Part shown: positions 31,416 through 44,420 of the stretch, piece after piece
Layout of the letters: each line of letters begins with the position of its first letter
How positions within the stretch are numbered: the first letter of the stretch is position 1
NCBI GenBank assembly: GCA_947095585.1
Contig: OX352761.1
Span: 111,835,890-111,899,889, forward strand
Source: Nephrocerus scutellatus
Taxonomy: Eukaryota; Arthropoda; Insecta; Diptera; Pipunculidae
Reading direction: 5' to 3'
DNA: 64,000 nt
The notes under the pieces: generated by a model
The model's database searches: none
The model's input: only the letters and a program-made list of their open reading frames with translations
What the model was told of the DNA's origin: nothing
Made by a program: the position numbers and the translations under genes

Positions 31416-33589
31416 GCACAGCCGACTCAAATGTTACATTGGAACACTAAGTGCATCTGACTTTCAGACCAGAACCAACATTTTCCCCCCCTCAATTTCT
31501 TTCGTTGAGGAAACTGTTTTCTATTTTAATTTTTTCTTCAACTAACTCTGATAATTATTATAAAATAGATTTGCAACGCGATTATTGTTTTAGTCATTTT
31601 GGTAGTTGCTTAGTACTCAATGTAGTACTTGCGATACCGCAAGTTATTTGTCTCTTAAGATTGCCATTACTTTAGTTTGTATAACCTTGTTCTGTCCCTA
31701 CCTCGATTACTTTCTTTTTATGATATTATTTTTCCAATAACTACAAACTCGATAAACTGCGATCCTTCATTGTTAGTGACTTGTTTATCACCTCTATGTG
31801 TTTGGTAAGCGACTGAAGAATCATCGACGATATCATCTGACCTAGTGCTTTCACTAAAGCAGAGAAAGTGAAAGCAGGTTTTTCCTTTTATGTTTTTTGT
31901 TCTTTTATAGATCTAAAGAAAAGAAATTTGAAAAATCTACAGAAGCGAAAAATATTTATAATGTGGAACATATAAAGTTGTTGTTGTTGTAGCAACTCCA
32001 GGTTTGGGAGTCGATCCAAGTGATCCAATCTCAAGCCTGTTGTTGTGTTGACGGTCTTTGGCCCAATGTCTTGAGACGAATTGGGGTCCTTTCGGTGCGT
32101 AGAACCAAGCGTCATGGAAAGGATATAAAGTGGTGACATACAGTGCTGTTATATGTATGTTCGAACGAAATATCACCGACTCAATTGTGCTCTGAAATTC
32201 ATCTAAGAAACAAAACTTTCAGTCAGCGGTTAAATGTGTTTTTCATTTTGCGACCGCGATGACTGAACTCATTCTAATATTAATGAACTTTTATTCAGTA
32301 AATCAGATTTTTCTGTTTTATTCGTCTAAAAAGCTACTTCTTTAAAGCTACATATTGATGTTGCTCTGAAAATGAATTCCGACCTAACAGACCCACTAAG
32401 TCGATCATCATTTCAGTCACAATTTGAGTTGGAATGCAGTTTGTAAGTAAGGCCTTTTGTTAAGTTTAAGTCGGTCATCATTTAAGTTTACCATGTAACT
32501 TCAGTAATACGTACTTACCATAAAAATACCTAAACCAATTTTACTCCACCTTTATGAAGCAGTTATTTGCAATGTAACCGCCCAAACTGACTTAACTCCT
32601 GCTTATGGTTTTATAAGAGTTAAAGGTTTAAGTAAGAACGGCTCAAAGCAAAACCGCAAAGAGGAAGAAGTGCAGAGGTTTTATTATGAGAGATACTGTG
32701 CCAAACATATTATGGCAAAAAATAGTACCACGAAAGAATATTCGTTATTAAAACTTTGCCAGATATTGTGCAAATATGTCTGTGTTTAGAGCTATGTCAG
32801 ATGAATATAGCTATCTTCCAGTTAAACAAATTGGTTTAAGTTAAACATAAACTTTTGTTCCTTTCGAATGTTTATAAGTCATGCAGGCATTTATTAACTT
32901 TCTTGCTGAGTTTTAAGCATTTAAGTATTTAGTTCGCTGTAATAAATAAGGCTGCATTTATCGAGTTTGCATAAATCATAAGCTGGCATTTGATGATAAA
33001 CGTTAGCAACAATTTGAATAATTAATTTGCACAGAAGTCGCGTTGCATGTACTACACACTGACAAAATATTTCTATAAGCAAACGTATTTTGTTAATTTT
33101 ATACCTGAAAAATAAGAATTGTATTCAAAGAAGAATACATAAATGCTCGTATTCATAATAGGCTCTTGTTATGAATTTTAAAAATGTTATTATTTATACC
33201 ATTTACCAGTCGAATGCACATCCTCTATAAAAGTGTGTTGTTTGTATGTATATGTATTAGCGCTACAATTAAGAATTAGCGCATTTATAATAATATTTAT
33301 AATAACAATATTGTTTTCTCTCTTTAACTCTCATACAAAATATGTACTACATATGTTATTGTAATTATTGTATATGAAAATTAATTGAAATATTTCTTTT
33401 GAGACTTTGTAGAATATTAAAGAGTCATCATATACTTGTAATTAATTGGATGTTTTCGTAATTTTTTTTATTTCTTAAAAGTGCAATATGCATAAAATAG
33501 AAAAAAATAACGTTTGTAAGAGAAAAGATAAAGTTTGCCAGAGCTCCACAGTTTCCGAGCTAGTACAGCCGATATATTCGACTTTAAAT
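31416..33589. other. 3' UTR side of PRPSAP and intergenic DNA
   Basis: The proximal part (to about 31.9 kb) is likely 3' UTR or downstream DNA. 31978-32115 holds a repeat segment rich in GTTGTTGTTGTAGCAAC and including the GGGGTCCTTTCGGTGCGTAG word shared with 29155-29185. The rest is AT-rich with no gene recognised. Confidence 0.45.
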
Positions 33590-34660
33590 GTGTATTTTTC
33601 CTGCAGTAAACCCGCGTAAAAATATCTACAAAGACATCTGGGTATCTTCTGGGCCACTCCAAACAAGATAGACAACATGCTGATAGACCGCCCACAGAAC
33701 TCGCACATGATAACTATACAAACGTACCGAGGTGCCATCGTTAACTTGGAATGTAGATATGATACTCTGAGATCGGATTGCATTATCATGAAAGACGTCA
33801 TCAGCAAATCAGATTGAAGTCCTGGGTCTGAGATGTCGGGGGTATAAGAGAAAAGAGCACTCCTTAAAAATAGTACTGCCGAATCCATCTTAGGCAGTAG
33901 TCGTAAAGATTGGAACGAATGTAAACTAGCGACTCAACGTATGAATGTTGTGTGCAATCTCATAGACCGCGGGTACACGAAGAAGAATATAAGATATTAC
34001 CGGTGAAAGAAAGCAGTCTGCGAGAAGAATATCGTCCGTGAACTCAAACAGTACAGAGAACGAAAGCCGCACCCGGCTCGTTATTGGTAGAAACTTGTGG
34101 AACTAATGGAATACAGAGATTGTATCTATTTACATATTATTTTCCCTTAATATAACTTTATTCTTTTTTGATAATAATGGCAGCATAACTGATTTAAATA
34201 TGAAATTCAACCTATTTTAAACTTAAAATGAATGCTCTAAAGAAAATTAATTCTATTCACTTGTGTACTCCATTGTGGTTGAATATCGACTGACTAATCG
34301 ATGGTCCGATCGCCACAAGCTGGAGATGCTCATAAATGAGAGCAAAACAAAGTACATGGTGGCCACGTCTGCGAGCATAAGATTCAAAATTGGTCCCTAA
34401 TTTAAGATAGTGGAACGAAAACTTGAAGTAATGCAATCTTTTTACTATATGCGTCAATTGTGGCAGCCGATAACAGCATGGAATCAGAAATATGCGCACG
34501 GTTTCTTAAAGCTAACAAAGCCTACTTAAGTGTGTCAAGACTATTCAAATCCAGGAATTTTATAATCCAAGCTGCTATTTCATGAAGAGATTTTTTTCGG
34601 GAGATCACAATCGGATATCGGTTGTAGAGCCAAGTATGATGATACAACTCGTTGCCAAAT
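33590..34660 (+). mobile_element. RTE-type LINE pieces (subfamily B)
   Basis: 33600-33830 repeats the endonuclease end seen at 7490-7700 (NPRKNIYKDIWVSS, a degenerate NQIDYVL, TYRGAIV). 33840-34080 is the linker. 34260-34510 is an RT segment after YADD (RWSDRHKLEMLINESKTKYM, a FEKV-like stretch). 34590-34660 is the 3' terminus with GTTGTAGAGCCAAGTATGAT. Large internal deletions separate them. Confidence 0.6.
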
Positions 34661-34719
34661 TTAGTAAATTAGCTTTTAGCGTGGAACGGCCTCTTATTTT
34701 TTAAACTGAAACACAATGT

Positions 34720-35110
34720 TAGGTTTGAATCAAGCAAAGGTAACCAATGGGTATTCAATTCAACAAAAACCTAGCAAGAACAACAACAAAGACTTACCAA
34801 GCAGTTTGTGGATAAGCCGAACAAAACACAGCCAAGTTCCTCTTAGGAAGGTTTATAAGGGACTGTTGTGAGTTTGGTCGACTTAGTGGTACAACCCAAC
34901 TGGAAATCCTGCCTGGAAGAAGAGAAAAGGAGAAAAGAACTCTGCACTTAATATGTACCTGCTCTGCATTTTCCAGCATAAGGATGAACATTCTTGGAAC
35001 AATTCGTTCGATATCTAACGGACACGTTTGGATAGTTACTTCAAGGATGATGTATAGAGGACCATTTCCAGGTTGCTTGATCCTCCTGTTTGGAAACGGC
35101 TGTTGGTTAT
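34720..35110 (+). mobile_element. LINE C-terminal fragment
   Basis: A stretch with LLGRFIRDCCEFGRLSG, EILPGRREKEKRTLHLICTC and a following SIRMNILGTI reads like the C-terminal CCHC-type end of RNase H LINEs. Short and interrupted. Confidence 0.45.
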
Positions 35111-36440
35111 TTCTGTTGTATAGAGAGAATTAAAACCCCCTTTATTCGTTAGCGTAATATTACAGCTTTAGGGGTAGTTTCTGCCTAAAGGTATGCAATA
35201 AAATTGACTATCAAGATCAAGAATATAAACTGAAAAACAAAAGCACTCGTCTCATCAGCTGCATATGCAAAGCTTTCTATTCAAAGTTTTTTTGTTTTTT
35301 TGTTGTTGAGAGAGGCATTGTTCGGCAGTGTAAATGCTCATACTGGCTGACCCTGTAAAGGTAATCCGAATTCAAGTGTTAGAAGAATTTATCAGAAAAC
35401 TAAGCCCAAGTGCCTCATTCTTAATCGTGCGCCATGCTTCTATTTGTAACACTACGAAACACATACCAACAACAAAGAAGCATTTCAAAGTAGTATTTAC
35501 GTAGATTTATATTCCCGCGTATAATTTTTACGGTCTTATTTTAGACTTTTTATGACAACTTGAGTCCCTCAGCTCAGCTGATTCACCAATGTTCAGCTCA
35601 CTATCGACGATCCTTTCCAGGGTCATTTATTAACTATGGAATTTCAACTTGGTATTGACTCTTCAAGTGTAGCCGATTACTGAAAAATGCTAAGTTTTTG
35701 ACCATCAGACAGCCATATCAGAGACAGACCGTATATGCTGGATAGGAATTTGTAAAGTTTGCTAGTGACAAAGAAGAATTTTGACTGTACCGCTAATTTA
35801 TATGTTCTGTTATTAGACATAACTTTTAAATTAGCAGTTTCTAGTGGCTTCTACAGTCTTCTAACAACACCTAACAGCAAAACGATAAAAATATATATTT
35901 AAGCTGAAAACGATTTTGGAAGGTAAATGTGTCAAAGAAAGCACCGGTTTATATTTGTTTATTGTTGGTGGGTTTATTATTTCTAATCTATTATGATAGG
36001 TCGGTCTTGATTTGGCCTTTGTCACAATAACAAGCTGCTCCAATTTAATATTTTATGGAATAGAATGAATGGATAGGTAGGACAAACAAACGACATTAAC
36101 ACGACGCGCGAAGCCAAATTAGTTATAAAGATAAAGTTCTATGTTTTTTAAGCTGTTTATTAGCACTCTGACGTTGTTTTATATCGCAGGCTGTTATTTC
36201 ACTCAAATATTCGTTATGTGACAATTTTATTGACATTCCGAAGTTAGGGTAAAAAAATCGTTTTGGTTTATGTTTGGTAAATAATTTCAACAAAAACTGG
36301 TTATTTTCTATTTGAAAAAAAAAAACACGGTTTTTAAGCTTCATATAAGTTATCTTGCAGACGACAATATTGGTAAGCTGACGGAAGAACATCATGGCAA
36401 CAATTACGATTACTAAAAGTCTCATTATACTACGATCAGA
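35111..36440. other. Intergenic, no gene recognised
   Basis: AT-rich with only short frames. No domain or repeat could be assigned. Confidence 0.5.
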
Positions 36441-38335
36441 GGGTAAAAGCACAGAAGGTGCCCTTCACTAACTTCATGGAAGTGGTTCTATGGGCATTCT
36501 TTGACATTGAGGGCACATTTGATAACACTGGCTACGTCTCAATAGCGAGAGCAATTAGTAGCAGAGGTATTGATGACTTGACCAACTAACGAATAAGGGC
36601 CATGCTTGAAAGTCGAGATATTACTTCCTTCTCAGGAGGTGTGTCTGTGATTGCAGTTAAGGGTTGTCCCCAGGCAGGAGTCCTTTCTATCCTTTTGTGG
36701 TCACTATAGTCATCGACAATCTTCTTGTCGATCTGCGTAGATCAGGCTTTTTTTAACATAAACTCTGTATCGTATACGATCATACGATCTATACGAGTTT
36801 CATATTGAAAAAGGGTCGATTGAAACAAACTCATTGCCAAGGGAGAACTCCCTGAATACTTGCACTACGGCAATAAGGTGGTCTATGCCCTTTGTTAAAA
36901 TTAAAATCGAATGAATGTAATAGAAAGTAAATCACCAAACGTGAGGTGACCAATCAAAACTCCGCCATAGCAGGTCACAAGCACAGTTGAGAAATGAGGA
37001 GTGGTAAGCTCGTGGTGAGGTCCAACTGCATCATAAAATCTTATCTGGATATTTTTCGGGGCTTAACCTCGGGAGATTAATAAGGGCCGCGGGTACTTAG
37101 AGTATCCTCTTAAAGGGCAATGTCTTCGTACTTTGCGACCCCGAATGGACTACTGGTACTAAGAATGTTTAGCAGGGACTGTCTTTATATTTAGTGGCCT
37201 ATTCGTACACATGTCTGTCATATGCCTGTGATATTTTCTATCGGCCTAGGATAGCACGGTATCCTAGTGACAAATGATTGTGTTCTAGGTTCTGGGCTGT
37301 GTGATGTGCTCCCAAGGTTGTACGCCCAGGCACTCATACTGAACGAACTGAGTCCCTTGATGTCAGATCTCACCATGGTCGCGTTGGTACTACGTGAGTT
37401 GGCTGTAACCCACAGATGAGGTTGATCTTCTTGGAGGTAAGCTAAGTCTGGGTTAACTTTTGGTTGAGGACCCAGTTTCGTTTTGGGCTTGACCTACGTA
37501 GTGGCTGTTGGTTAGTACCCAAATGCGGATAGGGCGCTAGCATGGTAACATCAGCTGAAGGTCTGGTGTTACCAAAATCTTTGGTACATCAGAGTCCGAC
37601 CCGATGTTACCGGTGCGATGATGCGTTCTCTGTGGAGTTACATATCTCAACCGGTTGTCCTGAACCAAAGATCGGCAGGGATTTAAGATCGGTCCTGCTC
37701 TAACCATTGAGTAAATACTGACACATCTTCCTAGATGGACGTTGATTGTCGTATAACTAATCCGCGTCCGGGCGCTAGATGCGCTATTAGGCTGGAGCTA
37801 GAATACAATTACAAACCAGGTGACCATGTGGGACACCTGAAAATTTTTGAATCAATTCCTTTAAGAGACATGTTCTGCACTATTCCCGACATTAAGGTCA
37901 GGGAGTACTGTTTCGACAGGTTATATAAGGTAGCAATATTGCACCTTGCCTTATGGTGTTACGGCACTGGACCACAGAGGTCTGGTGTGGTTCACAGATG
38001 GAATCTGGAGCTGGAGCTGGTGTCTTTGGACCCAACTAAGCTGGACCTTAAAGTCTCTATATCAAGGGGAATGATTCTCACGGTTTTCCAGACGGAACTC
38101 CATGCCATTGATATCAGCACTAGGATAATCTTAACACTTTAAAGCGCTGTCGTTCAATTTAATGGACTCTTTAACTAATAAATGCTGCTACGATGCACTG
38201 CAATCCCTTGCCAGACATTACAGGGTGAAACTCGGATGGGTCCGTAGTCATCAAGGAATTGCAAGCAACGAGTCGGCAGATTAACTATAACCAGAGCTGG
38301 CTCGCAGTCTGCATTCATAGGGCCTGAACCCTACG
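36440..38335 (+). mobile_element. RNase H LINE, rearranged copy
   Basis: 36485-36760 is reverse transcriptase: FFDIEGTFDNTGYVSIARAI, AISSRGIDDLTN, MLESRDI and a GCPQAGVLS motif. 37040-37680 is the segment shared with 21060-21470 and 60960-61740, including QALILNELSPLMSDLTM. 37735-38330 is a further piece with RNase H (FQTELHAIDISTRIILTL, LGWVRSHQGIASNE). The frame is broken repeatedly and the shared segment sits between RT and RNase H, so the copy is probably rearranged or composite. Confidence 0.65.
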
Positions 38336-38499
38336 GTGGTGTAAATTTATTAACAAATGGGAAAACAAACTTACTTTCTAGCATTAGAAAGTAGAAAGCT
38401 GGTGAGCTTTCCCACAGGTCTTAAGTCTTCGAGTGCGCTTCTTCTAATCGTAGTTTTTAAAATATAACTTTTTTGTTGTTTCATACATGAATAAAAAAA

Positions 38500-39200
38500 T
38501 TAATGCTGCAGATGAAGAAAAGGCTCTGTCTGAAACGCATTTAAGAACAGCACATCAGGCAAAGATTCGAAGTCCCTCAAGCATCGATTGCTCAACACAC
38601 ATATCTCAATGGTAGATCCACGGAAACGACCCTCCATGAGGTTATGCGAATGATTGAGCACTCGATTAACTAAAAACAATTTACGCTAGCGACCTTCCTA
38701 AATTTGGAAGAGGCCGCATTAAACCAAATCAAAATTACCAGCCTTCTTCATCTCAAGACTTAATGGTCATAGTTTCAGTCTCACCGCCTTCGCCAAATAT
38801 CTCGGTAATATCCTGAATAGAAGGCTCAGCTGGAAGTCATACATAGAATTTAGAGCTAAGAATGGCCTCTATGCCAGTAGGAAGAAATGGGGCCTTCAAC
38901 CAAAGATGGCTCTGGCTGAAGACAGCTAGTCTGGTGGTCAGAGATTAGGAATAAAAACAATGCAACTAAGCTCAGCAGATTTCAGCGATGAGGCCCTTAA
39001 CACCATCTTACACCTATTACCTCCTGACATACGAGTATTTATCAAATATATTGCAACTTGCAGTCCAATAAAACTCAATCTGTCAGGATCCAGCATCCTT
39101 CTGGCGGAGATTACCAAAGTATGGGTGCTGGCGGGGCACAGTAAGATTGCGAGAAACGAGATACGAACGAACTGGTATAGAAGTTCGTTACCATGGACAC
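38500..39200 (+). mobile_element. RNase H LINE reverse transcriptase fragment
   Basis: Broken frames show a STETTLHEVMR-like motif (38618-38650), a FLNLEEAALNQI segment in place of FLDIEGAFNN, and later an ISVISWIEG-like and RNase H-like end (WVLAGHSKIARNE at 39122-39160). Decayed. Confidence 0.5.
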
Positions 39201-39264
39201 TGACTTAACGGAAAAAATTAGCTGTCCAATAGTCTCAGTCAAGAAACAAATATGTACTCTCCTT

Positions 39265-39700
39265 TTTTAAATTCTCGATATTAACTTCGCGTCGGTATGG
39301 TTTGTCGTTCTGTCTGTGGTTCGTTCGGTGGTGGAATCTTGCGATAAATTTTTAAACTACTTCGCAAAGCCCGATTTTATTAAAGCTTTGCGGAAAACTG
39401 TGTATTTCCGGTGCCAACACTTTCTATTAAAATTTGGCAGTAATCGGGCCCCAGGGTCGTGGGGCTTCCATACATTTTTTTTTTTTAATTTACCCGATTA
39501 TCTTCAAATTTTATACACATCTGATGGATAACACTTTTTATAAAAATTTGCAAGTGACCGGGCCCCAGAGACGACCGTATAATTTTCTTAAAAATTGGCC
39601 TGATTTTATTCAAACTTTGCACACATGGGTATCTCTAATTAGAGAATTTACAAAAAAAAAATTATGTTTTATGAGTTGTTTTATTGACTACAACTCTAAC
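39265..39700 (+). mobile_element. Non-autonomous repeat family, copy d
   Basis: From TTTTTTAAATTCTCGATATT (39263 on) to AGAGAATTTACAAAAAAAA (39640) and an ATGAGTTGTTTTATT tail. The interior has three modules with a CGGGCCCCAG block and a TTTTGCACAC-like word. Same orientation as copies c and f, opposite to a and b. Confidence 0.65.
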
Positions 39701-39704
39701 AACT

Positions 39705-40150
39705 AAGGTAGAGAATTCTGACAAACTGCGTCATATTAAGAACGGTATAGCCATCCTACAACAAAAGAAAAACCACCTAAATGATTTCAAGAACCCGGAC
39801 GGATGTTGCCAGGGTGGTGACTATCAGCACGGGTGACTGACTAGGTGGCAGCCATGCTGCTAAGCTGGGTATACCGCATAACAACTTTTGTAGTTATATG
39901 GATCTAAGTGAGAATGAAACGCACATACACTTTTTTTATGGATGTCCGGCCCTAGAAAGGTCAAGACTCCGCACTTTAGGTAAACCATTTTTTGCCGGCC
40001 TGAAAGAGCTTTCAGAGTACATCCTGGATTTAGAACCACTAAAGTATCCATTGTTAGGTCTCCTGAGCTATGTGGCATCAAAACAGCACACTCTAGCACT
40101 CTTATTGAGTTTTAAGTAGGTGATTGGAGTACAACGATAATGGATAATCC
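39705..40150 (+). mobile_element. LINE 3' coding end
   Basis: Decayed frames give a C-terminal region with a HFFYGCP-like box and an LRTLGKPFF/LKELSEYILDLE stretch (39950-40040) similar to the end of the copy at 23670-24060. Confidence 0.4.
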
Positions 40151-41830
40151 CAACAGAACAGAAATAAACAGTTATTGAGTATTATTGTTGACAGCAACCA
40201 CATTGTAAATTATTGGCGAGCGTATAAACTTGTTGCGCTTTTTGCTTAAATTGAAATTGTAAGAATCTGTAAATTTGCATGACGATTTATTTCCCGCTTG
40301 TCACGAATTATTACTTAAGGCGTTAATTACTGTTTTTTAAATATTGCCCACGCTTAGTGAATCATCACGGGACCATATTAGTACCCTATAGAAATTTGGA
40401 CGATTCCGATGAAAACCTGTAACTACTCGTACACCGGTTTTTAAATACTTAAGTGTTTTTTTTTTACAGCTTACTAAAATCAAGTCACACAACGCTGAAT
40501 TAATTAATTATTTTTAACGGACAAAGAAGTTAATAACCATACCACAAAGTATTAAATTCTTAAAAAAAAATACTAAAACGTGGTCGTGCCAAACGAAAGG
40601 GCAAACGATAAAAATTTTAAATTTGACACAAATTTACTCGGCTAATTTGGTAGAAATAACTTATAATTAATTATTGCATCATATGAGAAGGTGTGGTCAG
40701 GTCATAATAAGCCACGAGACAGGGCATTGCACTTCAATTCCACTGAGCTGTGATCGCTCCAATTAATTTAGAAAGTTAAATTATTTGAGGCGATTGAACT
40801 CAGCCGCAGCGGTGGCACATATCATGACACAATGACTGGTTGAATATGGGTTGTATTTTTTTAGTTTAAAGCACCGCCATACAATAGAGGAAACTTTTTC
40901 AAAAACTTATGTCTCTAAAGACCACATTAAAGCAAAACCTTCGGTTTCACCCTCACTTTGTTTCATTGACAAAAATGAAAGTCAGCAGAGCAAGAATAAA
41001 TTGAATTGGTGAGGGGGGAAGTTAAATCTTTTCTGATCTTGAAAAGTGATCTGAAGTTCCGAGCAGGAACATTATTATGGAATCAAAAACAAAGAAATCG
41101 GACATTTGGTGCTTTTCAAAAAATACATTTAAGCTACCACCTTTCCGTCTGTCCCTATTTTCCACATCAAACAAAAAACACTTAAGAAAGTCTCTTTGGA
41201 GTTTGTGTTCAATCCAATGTCATCTACTGTCCTTACTACTACTACCTAACTACTACTGTCCTTATCTACGTTAAAACGAAAGCTTTTTCTTTCCAGCTGT
41301 CTTCTACGAGTATCTTCTTCTATATAAATCAAAATGAAATTGTATCCCGTTGTAATATATGTAAAATTAAACAACAGATTTTTATGAAATTTTACAATGT
41401 ATGTATTGGCAGGTGGTGGAAGGCCTTCCATAGTACTTTTTGATTTGCTAGTATTTACTAGTCCTATCAAGAAGTAGGTACTCTCTGTATTCTTAATGGA
41501 ATTGCTCAGGAGTAATGTAAATTCACTTATAGCTTTAAATATGTATTGTTCAATCTACAGTCACTACCATTTAATTCACAAAATTCGTAACAATTTTTTT
41601 TGGGGAATAATTATTATTTTCTTGTTTTTTTGGGAAATTTTTTATTTCTTAAAAAAACTTTTTTTTTTAAAAAGCGATTTCTGAAATAGACCGAAAAACC
41701 ACATTTTACTTTGAAAACGTTTAGGCTTAAAAAAATCAATAGCGATGCGTAGATTGAGTATTTTTTTTTTTTTTTTTCAATTTTCTCAGATGTAGTAGCC
41801 CCTATGTATGAAAAAATTACGTCATCATCG
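40151..41830. other. Intergenic, no gene recognised
   Basis: AT-rich, with short unsupported frames. Confidence 0.5.
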
Positions 41831-41995
41831 TAAGCCGAGCGCTAACCAATTGTTTTAAAACAATTTCCATAAAATTTTGACTGGTAGAAGCCGAGATATA
41901 CGACACGACAAACAAACGTACAAATGTACACACGTTCGATAAAAAAAATGTCATGTCCTCTGAATATAAGCTTCGCCCTTCGGACTCGCAATCTA
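41831..41995. repeat. Possible non-autonomous element fragment
   Basis: Contains GCCGAGATATACGACACGAC, an ACAAACAAACGTAC leader and AGCTTCGCCCTTCGGACTCG, words typical of insect non-autonomous repeats. No termini could be fixed. Confidence 0.3.
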
Positions 41996-41999
41996 TTAA

Positions 42000-42530
42000 A
42001 AGAAGAGTCTGTTAAGACTCTTCAAATCCAGGAACTTAACCATAACATCCAAGCTGCTGGTATATAAGACAATGGTCATACTAGTACTTACATATCGGTC
42101 AGAGACTTGGGTGCTTAGCAAAAATCATTCTGACCTCTTAGCCGCGTTGGAGAGAAAAGTCTTACGGAAAATTGTTGGCCCCTTATGTAAGGAAGGACGA
42201 TTCCGGAGACTATAATGATGAGATCTACGAGCATTACTGCGATGTCGACATCGTGAAGAGAATTAAGCTCGGTAGGCTCCGGTGGGCAGAACACCTAGCT
42301 CGCATGAGCGAAGAGGATCCTGCTCGGAAAGTACTTTGCGGTAGGATTTATAGAACACGACAGCGAGGCCGGCCAAGCCTACGCTGGAATGATGGCGTAG
42401 ACAGGGACGCCAAGAGTTTAGGGATGCCAAACTGGATGTCAGCTCAAAATCGGGACCGGTGGAGAGAGTTTTTGCGGGAGACCAGGATCGGACCCCGGTT
42501 GTAGAGCAAAATTTGATGATGATACATATA
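42000..42530 (+). mobile_element. RTE-type LINE 3' end
   Basis: The open stretch 42172-42504 encodes the C-terminal domain: VKRIKLGRLRWAEHLARMSE, then EDPARKVLCG, RGRPSLRWNDGVDRDAKSLG and NRDRWREFLRETRIGPRL, closed by TAG and a GATGATGAT tail. Upstream (42020-42170) is a decayed GSETWVL-like region. The GRLRW..H..RM and GRP..RW motifs are landmarks of RTE and related ORF2 ends. The best-preserved 3' end of this family in the window. Confidence 0.75.
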
Positions 42531-44420
42531 TATATGAAAATATGTGAGAAAAAAAGCCTAAGTTGCTACCTACCTTTGGGTCCTATAAAAATCACTTTTC
42601 CTAAAGAAAACTATTAGTGTTTAATAGTAGTATATAGTATAGTGTCTTGCTGGTAGTATTTTTTTAGCAATTTGATAAACTCCATTGAATGAGTTTAACG
42701 GTTTGCGTTACAAATATTTCTAATAACACACTTTTGCAGTACAGTCAATTGCTGAATTTTATTGAAGTACGAACCTCCCCAACAAATTATTCCCGCAATT
42801 TATAGTTTAACAGCTACATTTTTATGCTAGTAAACAACATTTTGTGTGCTTCTTTTCGGTTTTAAACAGGATATAAACAAAAGTGAAACACTGCCTGTAT
42901 GTATGTCCTTATACAATAAAAACCGTCATTCAAAAAGGTTTCATGCCATAATGACCTAGTTTTGGTCATATTTTGGAAATGGTACCGAAAAATAGTAAAA
43001 TTTAAAAAATTCATTAAATAGGGGTGGAATATGAAATTTCTTGTGGTTCATATCTTACATTCTCCCATACTGATTCTACCACCGCAAACGCGCTGTGCAA
43101 GGTCTTTGGCTTTAAATATAATAACCTTATTTTCTACTTTTTACCTATAATAAAAATTAATACCTATAAATAAAACTAAAATGACGAGACTTCATGGCTC
43201 ATTGGTCGCGTACCTGTCGAGCGTGCTGCAACATGATAAGCGATGTTGCAGCAAACACGACAGGTACGCGACCAATGAGTCATTGTTTTGGAACGTAAGA
43301 ATAGAGTTTCCTAGAATATAAATGGCTGCAGAGTTCCATACATATTTGCACATTCCATCATAATATTTACTCTCACCTGAACTGAGGCGAAACAAGAACG
43401 AAATAAGTACTAGCGCAATTAAACTCTTCAATAAAGTTGCGAAATTTAAGAATACATATTTTGAACAAAGCAATTTGTGTGCATCGCAAATAAACGATAC
43501 CATATTGAGACACAAGGAAACTCGGTTATATTATCATTATGTTAACTTAAGAAGAGCAACTTTTGTAAATGGTTGGGTTGTGCACATGACTCTCCTTTGT
43601 GTAAATCAACTTTTCTTATCAGTATAAAAAATTTGAACAACAACTGTGAACTAATAAATGGTTTCTCAATTCTTACTCCATATACGACTATAAAACGTAA
43701 CACGTTAAAATAAAATACATATTTTAAGCAAAATTAGTATAAAGTGAATTAATAATAATCAAATGTTGGATAAGGTAAAGATTTCTTAAAACAGTTTTTT
43801 TAAGACTTTGTCATATTCTATTTTACCATGGGGTTATATTGCTAGTGAAGTTAGGGGTAATATACTCGAAAAGTATTAGAATTTAGCTACTCCGCTTATC
43901 ATCCAAAACGTTTCCTAAACGTGCACTCTGTCATCAGATCAAAATTCAGACAAATATGTATTCAGAGGTAAAACTAAAGTTTTATCTAATTTTTGTTGTT
44001 TAATTTTTATTAACATACTACAATACAAACATACGCGATCTAACGTCTTACTACTGATAAGGTTGATGTTCTCACTTGAATGTACATATATGAGAATTTA
44101 TGACTGTAGGGATTTTATTTTCGCTGTATTACTGCTTGAAATATTGCTGTTTTGACTGTTAAAAAATTTATAAGCGCGATAGACATGTCAAAATTTATTT
44201 AGAATATTCTGTCTACTGTCAGTAGCGAGGGATGAGGAAACCCAATGCAAAAGTACTTCAAAAATTCTTGAATAAAAGCTAAAATTATATTAAAGTAAAA
44301 CTATTAATAAGATATGTCACTGATTTTACACATCACAGCATGAGGAGCTTCCTCACCACTTAAAGTTAGGATAATAAATTTATACTATAGTTAAACTAGC
44401 TCTAACCTTTAGTCCAGATA
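42531..44420. other. Intergenic, one hairpin, no gene recognised
   Basis: No coding region is supported. The 43195-43282 hairpin is listed separately. Confidence 0.5.
43195..43282. repeat. 40-bp-arm hairpin
   Basis: The arms 43195-43234 and 43243-43282 are inverted repeats with few mismatches (TGGCTCATTGGTCGCGTACC against GGTACGCGACCAATGAGTCA) around an 8-nt loop. It is much more GC-rich than its surroundings. A MITE core or other foldback is possible. Confidence 0.8.
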
